A DNA stretch of 64,000 nt from SIG607 sp045533195 (GTDB taxonomy: Bacteria > Bacillota > Clostridia > Oscillospirales > Acutalibacteraceae), in NCBI GenBank assembly GCA_045533195.1, contig JAZSHI010000007.1, positions 62,001 through 126,000 on the forward strand, read 5' to 3'. The notes below the pieces were generated by a model. It was given only the letters and a program-made list of their open reading frames with translations, was not told the origin of the DNA and made no database searches. The position numbers and the translations under genes are program-made. Positions 59,490 to 64,000 of the stretch are shown in pieces (within the stretch, counting starts at the first letter, position 1; every line of letters begins with the position of its first letter).

Positions 59490-60707
59490 TTATCTTATTC
59501 CGTATTTTTCAATAATATAATCCATGTCCTTATCGCCTCTGCCCGAAAGGTTAATAAGCACACTGCCCTTGCCCATTTCTTTTGCAAGTTTCATACCGTA
59601 TGCAACGGCGTGAGAGCTTTCAATAGCGGGAATGATACCTTCGAGACGGGAAAGAGTAAAGAAAGCGTCAATAGCGTCATCGTCACCGATAACGTCATAT
59701 TTAACTCTGCCGAGTTCATTTAAGAAGGCGTGTTCAGGACCGCTGGAGGGATAATCAAGACCGCTGGCAACCGAGTAAACGGGAGCAGGATCGCCGTTTT
59801 CGTCCTTTAACATAATACTGTTAAAGCCGTGCATAACACCCTCGGTTCCGTACTGTAGAGATGCCGCATGGTCGCCAAGCTTAGTACCTTTTCCAAGGGG
59901 TTCAATTCCGTAAATATCAACAGGATAGTTTAAGAAGCCCGAGAAAAAGCCTGCAGAGTTAGAACCGCCGCCTACACAAGCAACAACCGCATCGGGAAGT
60001 TCGCCTGTCATTTCAATAAACTGTTCTCTGGCTTCAATTCCCACAACACTTTGGAAATCTCTTACCATCATTGGAAAAGGATGAGGGCCTACAACACTAC
60101 CGATACAGTAAATGCTGTTTTCGTAATCCTTTGCATAAGCCTCAAATGCGGCATCCACCGCTTCTTTAAGGGTGGCAAGTCCGTGAGTAACCTCAACTAC
60201 GTTTGCGCCCAGTATCTTCATTCTTGCAACGTTGGGAGCCTGTTTTTTAATATCAACACTACCCATATAAACGTCACATTCAAGACCGAAATATGCAGCA
60301 GCGGTAGCAATAGCAACGCCGTGCTGACCTGCGCCCGTTTCGGCAATAAGTTTTTTCTTACCCATATATTTAGCAAGTAACGCTTCACCCATACAGTGAT
60401 TTAATTTGTGTGCGCCTGTGTGGTTAAGGTCTTCACGCTTTACGTAAAGCTGAACGTTGCCAAGAGAATTAGAAAGACGTTCAAGGTGAGAAATAGGAGT
60501 AGGTCTGCCCTGGAATTCCTTTCTTATTCTTCTTAGCTCATCAATGAACTTTCTGGACTTACAAATGGTGAAATATGCCTGAGTAATTTCATTCATAGCC
60601 TTTTTGAGACGGTCATCAACGTACATACCGCCATATTTTCCAAAATAGCCATCCTCATTAGGATAGTTTTTAAGATAAGTATCAAAATCAATTCCGTTAT
60701 AAATCAT
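59490..60707 (-). CDS. trpB: Tryptophan synthase beta chain
   Basis: 405 aa. The PLP lysine lies in REDLNHTGAHKLNHCMGEAL; LIAETGAGQHGVA and ACVGGGSNSAGFF complete the active site. It joins indole and serine to tryptophan. No trpA or other trp gene is adjacent, so it either uses free indole or works with a distant TrpA. Transcription is governed by a tryptophan T-box upstream. Confidence 0.95.
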   Translation of the reverse strand: MIYNGIDFDTYLKNYPNEDGYFGKYGGMYVDDRLKKAMNEITQAYFTICKSRKFIDELRRIRKEFQGRPTPISHLERLSNSLGNVQLYVKREDLNHTGAHKLNHCMGEALLAKYMGKKKLIAETGAGQHGVAIATAAAYFGLECDVYMGSVDIKKQAPNVARMKILGANVVEVTHGLATLKEAVDAAFEAYAKDYENSIYCIGSVVGPHPFPMMVRDFQSVVGIEAREQFIEMTGELPDAVVACVGGGSNSAGFFSGFLNYPVDIYGIEPLGKGTKLGDHAASLQYGTEGVMHGFNSIMLKDENGDPAPVYSVASGLDYPSSGPEHAFLNELGRVKYDVIGDDDAIDAFFTLSRLEGIIPAIESSHAVAYGMKLAKEMGKGSVLINLSGRGDKDMDYIIEKYGIR

Positions 60708-60734
60708 TTTTTATTTCCTCCGTAAACATAATTA

Positions 60735-60765
60735 TATAATAACACATTTTTGTGAAAAATCAACC
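60735..60765 (-). promoter_or_regulatory. possible second promoter of trpB
   Basis: On the minus strand TTGATT and TATTAT are 16 bp apart, downstream of the T-box terminator. If active it would bypass the T-box; weak evidence. Confidence 0.35.
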
Positions 60766-60818
60766 CAAAAGACGCCATCGTCTTGACAATATACACATAA
60801 AACACATTCCTTTTTAAA

Positions 60819-61068
60819 AATAAAACAGCCCGAGTCTGTTTGCACAGACTCGGGACGAAAAAACTTTCCGCGGTACCACCCGACTTTGCCTTTCGGCACA
60901 CTTCACATACTACTATATGCTATCCGCTGTAACGGTCGGCATCCGTCTTCCCTACTTTTATTTCAGGTTGCCCTCGTAAGCCCATTCATTTACTTCAATA
61001 TTACTGTCTTCCACCCTTAACAGCTCTCTGTGAATTTAAAAGTAAATTACTCTTCTTACTCATCGGTT
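60819..61068 (-). promoter_or_regulatory. T-box leader (tryptophan specifier) of trpB
   Basis: The minus strand has the T-box core GGGTGGTACCGCGG (60882-60869) that binds the tRNA acceptor end. Upstream are stem I signatures AGAGAGCTG and GGTGGAAGACAG. A candidate UGG specifier occurs in GTAAATGAATGGGCTTACG. The terminator CCCGAGTCTGT/ACAGACTCGGG lies at 60856-60825. Uncharged tRNA-Trp should favour the antiterminator and switch on trpB. Confidence 0.88.
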
Positions 61069-61074
61069 TTAATC

Positions 61075-61103
61075 ATTTTAATAGAATCCTTATAAAAAGT
61101 CAA
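61075..61103 (-). promoter_or_regulatory. promoter of the T-box-trpB transcript
   Basis: On the minus strand TTGACT (61103-61098) and TAAAAT (61080-61075) with a 17-bp spacer, next to the uppP stop at 61107. Confidence 0.7.
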
Positions 61104-61106
61104 GAA

Positions 61107-61955
61107 CTATTTAATAATAAGTCCAAAAGACAACAGCACTATAATACCAAGGGCAATTCGGTAATAACCGAACACCTCAAAATTATGCTTTTTAATGTAT
61201 CCCATAAGGAATTTAATTGCTAACACTGACACTATAAATGCACTTACAGTACCTACCGAAAGGAAAATAATATCGTTATTTCTGAGCGCTACACCCTTTT
61301 CCATAAAATCAAATATTTTAAGAACACTGGCCCCAAGCATAGCGGGAATAGCAAGGATAAAGGTAAATTCCGAAGCGGCAACACGGGACACACCTAAAAG
61401 AAGCGCTCCGAGTATTGTTGCTCCCGAACGGGAGGTTCCTGGGAATGCCGCAGCCAAAAGCTGAAAAAGACCTATATAAAGAGCCAATGAATAGGTAATG
61501 TCAGAAAGGCCTTCGTATTTTGGAGTGCGCTTTTTGTTGTAACCTTCAATAAGTATAAAGAAAATACCAAAAACTATTAAGGCTATTGAAACACCGGTCC
61601 AGTTATAAAAATATTTATCGCATATTTCATCCAGCCCCAAAAGTATAAATACCACACCGGGAACGGTAGCTATTGCCACTTTAAACCAAAGAACAAAGCT
61701 TTCCTTTTTGATTATGCTTTTTCCTTTTAACTTGTTTGGCTTTCTGAAAGGCCATATTTTGTTCCAAAAAAGAATAACGGAAGCCAAAATAGCACCAAGC
61801 TGAATAATAACCAAAAACATATCCCATATGTCTTTAGATACATAAACGGGAAGTATTTCTTCAAATAATATTAAATGTCCTGTACTGCTTACAGGCAACC
61901 ATTCGGTAATTCCTTCAATTATGCCAAAAATCAAAGCCACTACAATTAAGCCCAT
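61107..61955 (-). CDS. uppP: Undecaprenyl-diphosphatase UppP/BacA
   Basis: 282 aa, about eight helices. The two active-site blocks are present: EGITEWLPVSSTGHLIL near the N-terminus and FPGTSRSGATI in the middle. It recycles undecaprenyl pyrophosphate to the monophosphate carrier needed for cell-wall and capsule synthesis, thus serving the 27.5-36.7 kb operon as well. Confidence 0.96.
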   Translation of the reverse strand: MGLIVVALIFGIIEGITEWLPVSSTGHLILFEEILPVYVSKDIWDMFLVIIQLGAILASVILFWNKIWPFRKPNKLKGKSIIKKESFVLWFKVAIATVPGVVFILLGLDEICDKYFYNWTGVSIALIVFGIFFILIEGYNKKRTPKYEGLSDITYSLALYIGLFQLLAAAFPGTSRSGATILGALLLGVSRVAASEFTFILAIPAMLGASVLKIFDFMEKGVALRNNDIIFLSVGTVSAFIVSVLAIKFLMGYIKKHNFEVFGYYRIALGIIVLLSFGLIIK

Positions 61956-61987
61956 AATAAAACACCCTTCTTATAATACTATATGAA

Positions 61988-62022
61988 AAAAGGACGGTGA
62001 ATATCACCGCCCTTTAGTATAA
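61988..62022 (-). terminator. terminator after glgA
   Basis: On the minus strand AAGGGCGGTGA pairs with TCACCGTCCTT across TAT, followed by TTTT. Confidence 0.85.
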
Positions 62023-62033
62023 CACATTATTTA

Positions 62034-63455
62034 TTATTTGCCAAGTATCTGTTTATAAAGTCTTATATATTCATTAGCCGATTTGCCCCATGAATTATCA
62101 CATTCCATAGCGCGTTTTTTAAGAACTTCCCAGCCTTGTTTATCGGAAAAGCCCGCAAGTGCGCGCCATACCGTTTCAAGCATATCGTGGGCATTATAGC
62201 TCTTAAAGGTAAAGCCGTTGCCCTCGTTATCACCGCTATCCTTAATGGTATCGGCAAGACCTCCCGTTTCTCTTACAATAGGAATAGTGCCGTAGCGAAG
62301 CGCCACCATCTGAGCAAGACCGCAAGGCTCACTCTGACTTGGCATCAGGAATATATCACTACCTGCATAAATCTTTCTTGCAAGGGATGGAATAAAGCCC
62401 ATTTTAAAGGCAACCTTTTCGGGATATTTTTGTGACATTTCGTGGAAAAATGTCTCAAACTCCCATTCACCGCTGCCCAGAATTGCAAACTGTACGTCAG
62501 CCTTAAGCATTTCTTCAAAAACGTGCTTAACAAGGTCAAAGCCCTTGTGTTTTACAAGACGGGAAACAATTCCTATAACAGCAACGTCGCTTCTCGTCGG
62601 AAGCCCCATTTCTGCCTGTAGCCCCATTTTATTATTTGCCTTTTTATCTAATGAAGACAGGTTGAAATTTTCATAAATATTCGGGTCGGTTTCGGGATTA
62701 TATACCTCGGTATCTATACCGTTTACTATGCCCGACACCTTTCCTCCAAGTTCTCTTAAAATTCCGTCAAGGCCGTGAGCATAATACGGATCTAAAATTT
62801 CTCTCGAATAGGTGGGAGATACTGTAGTAACTCTGTCAGCCTCTTGAATACCGCCCTTCATAAAGTTAACACAGTTATCGTAATCAACAAGCTGTTCCGT
62901 ACCCGAAGGAAGACCTAAAACGTCATCAATAATCTCATATCCGTATTTACCCTGATACTGTATATTATGAATGGTAAATACCGTATGAATGTTTTTATGA
63001 ATTTCATTTTCCCTATATAGCGAATTAAGGAATACGGGAACAAGAGCGGTCTGCCAATCGTTACAATGAATTATATCGGGAACATAATTAATATACGGTA
63101 TCATTTCAAGAATTGCACGGGAGAAAAATGCAAAACGCTCAGCATCGTCAAAGTAACCGTATAGGCTGTTTCTTTTAAAATAATACTGATTATCAATAAG
63201 ATAATAAATAACTCCGTCAACCTTAGCCTCAAATATACCGCAGTACTGTCTTCTCCAAGCAACAGGCACGGTAATACTTGTTATAAAATTCATATTTGCT
63301 CTAAGTTCATCAGGAACCGCTTCATAAAGTGGCATTACAACTCGGCAGCCCACTAAACGCCGTCTTAAAGCCTTAGGCAAAGCGCCTGCCACGTCGGCAA
63401 GACCGCCCGACATAGCAAATGGATAGGCTTCACTTGCAGCATAAAGTATTTTCAT
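62034..63455 (-). CDS. glgA: Glycogen synthase (ADP-glucose, GT5)
   Basis: 473 aa. The start is ILYAASEAYPFAMSGGLADVAGALP; the synthase motif appears here as SGGL rather than KTGGL. The C-terminal nucleotide-binding region has QSEPCGLAQMVALRYGTIPIVRETGGL. It extends alpha-1,4-glucan from ADP-glucose. Its ATG directly follows the glgD stop. Confidence 0.95.
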   Translation of the reverse strand: MKILYAASEAYPFAMSGGLADVAGALPKALRRRLVGCRVVMPLYEAVPDELRANMNFITSITVPVAWRRQYCGIFEAKVDGVIYYLIDNQYYFKRNSLYGYFDDAERFAFFSRAILEMIPYINYVPDIIHCNDWQTALVPVFLNSLYRENEIHKNIHTVFTIHNIQYQGKYGYEIIDDVLGLPSGTEQLVDYDNCVNFMKGGIQEADRVTTVSPTYSREILDPYYAHGLDGILRELGGKVSGIVNGIDTEVYNPETDPNIYENFNLSSLDKKANNKMGLQAEMGLPTRSDVAVIGIVSRLVKHKGFDLVKHVFEEMLKADVQFAILGSGEWEFETFFHEMSQKYPEKVAFKMGFIPSLARKIYAGSDIFLMPSQSEPCGLAQMVALRYGTIPIVRETGGLADTIKDSGDNEGNGFTFKSYNAHDMLETVWRALAGFSDKQGWEVLKKRAMECDNSWGKSANEYIRLYKQILGK

Positions 63456-64000
63456 TTATCCTCGTCCTTTCTTTTCTCCCTTTTTAAGAAGTACTATCTT
63501 TTTTCTACTTCCCATTAATTCGGCATTTTCTTCTATTTTGGAAATCTTATCCATTACAGCATAAGAAACCTTTGCATTTTCTTCCACTACGGCATTCTGC
63601 ATTATAATGGCATTCTCAACCACAGCACCCTTTTTAACAACCGCGTTTCTAAAGAGTATGGAATTTTTAACCGTTCCTTCAATAACACAGCCGTCGGCAA
63701 CAAGACAGTTATTAACCTTACTGCCTATAGCATATTTAGCGGGCATACTGTCGTGAGTTTTAGTATAAATAGGTCTTTCTCGGCTGAAAAGCTGTTTTCT
63801 CACCTTCGGTTCAAGCATTTTCATATTCAGGTCATAGTAACTCAAAGGTCCGTCCATAATTTCTGCAAAGCCTTCAACCTTATAGCCTAAAATTTTATAA
63901 ATACTGGTGCCGGGAATCAGTACGTCACGGGAAAGAGAATGTTTTCCCTTTTGGGTGCAGTCATTTATGATATTTATAAGAAAATCACGTCTGCAAAGCA
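63456..64000 (-). CDS. glgD: GlgD-type glucose-1-phosphate adenylyltransferase subunit, partial
   Basis: The frame is open to the window edge, so only the C-terminal ~180 residues are seen. It shows DVLIPGTSIYKILGYKVEGF, then ISFYDLNM-like LSYYDLNMKML and a left-handed beta-helix (VNNCLVADGCVIEGTVKNSIL, VVKKGAVVENAIIMQNAVVEE). GlgD pairs with GlgC to make ADP-glucose in Clostridia and Bacilli. GlgC should lie just outside the window. Confidence 0.85.
   Translation of the reverse strand, partial: LCRRDFLINIINDCTQKGKHSLSRDVLIPGTSIYKILGYKVEGFAEIMDGPLSYYDLNMKMLEPKVRKQLFSRERPIYTKTHDSMPAKYAIGSKVNNCLVADGCVIEGTVKNSILFRNAVVKKGAVVENAIIMQNAVVEENAKVSYAVMDKISKIEENAELMGSRKKIVLLKKGEKKGRG

Overview
The window looks like a chromosomal segment of an anaerobic, low-to-middling-GC Gram-positive bacterium of the class Clostridia, most likely an Oscillospiraceae/Ruminococcaceae-type gut organism. 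The evidence is gene content: pyruvate:ferredoxin oxidoreductase, a 2x[4Fe-4S] ferredoxin, a flavin reductase-rubredoxin fusion, a GlgD/GlgA glycogen pair, a T-box leader, RqcH/YhaM/RicT/TrmK, a CotJC-type manganese catalase, and small families (DUF6472, DUF6106, DUF1858) that I associate with Clostridia. No taxonomic search could be run. Both ends cut a gene: YhaM on the left, GlgD on the right.

Layout. 0-9.3 kb is mostly housekeeping on the + strand: yhaM, a DUF1858 protein, trmK, rqcH, then a CpsC/CpsD/CpsB tyrosine-kinase system for polysaccharide export, pgeF, an amino-acid ABC importer and yerC. 9.35-12.3 kb is a small accessory islet: a DUF4160/DUF2442 pair with an operator inside its promoter, a zinc-ribbon protein beside a decayed SPFH gene, and a ribbon-helix-helix/RhuM pair. 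12.3-22 kb is mainly minus-strand housekeeping (aldolase, ferredoxin, ricT, holB, trpS, a glycosyltransferase, mgtC, glpP, mscL, tyrA) with an AraC-family relic at 19.8-20.0 kb. 22-27.5 kb holds a MATE transporter, tRNA-Pro(UGG), an unknown protein and an oxidative-stress cluster: a rhodanese lipoprotein and a TipAS protein diverging from an XRE-desulfoferrodoxin fusion regulator, followed by Mn-catalase.

27.5-36.7 kb is a minus-strand surface-polysaccharide operon: initiating sugar transferase, two GT2 enzymes, Wzy-like polymerase, CDP-glycerol glycerophosphotransferase, Wzx flippase, TagD and UDP-galactopyranose mutase. It suggests a polymer containing galactofuranose and glycerol phosphate. 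37-46 kb holds bioY, a MITE-like 213-bp element, flavin reductase-rubredoxin, glyA, a phosphoesterase, a GH127-like enzyme, a remarkable ~420-bp array of hairpins, a zinc-ribbon membrane protein and DegV. 46-56.7 kb holds ung, nifJ, NAD(P)HX repair, a PqqD-like protein coupled to an ABC exporter, a degenerate HPr-like protein and mtaB. 56.7-59.4 kb is an ECF sigma/anti-sigma/repeat-lipoprotein operon. 59.5-64 kb holds a T-box-controlled lone trpB, uppP, glgA and glgD.

Functional links: CpsBCD, the 27.5-36.7 kb operon and UppP all serve undecaprenyl-phosphate-linked polymer synthesis. Ferredoxin, PFOR and rubredoxin are the anaerobic redox core. The most interesting candidates are (1) the XRE-desulfoferrodoxin fusion with a shared 23-bp sequence (22/23 identical) upstream of its own gene and of Mn-catalase, and (2) the hairpin array at 43117-43535, apparently nested in a terminator loop.
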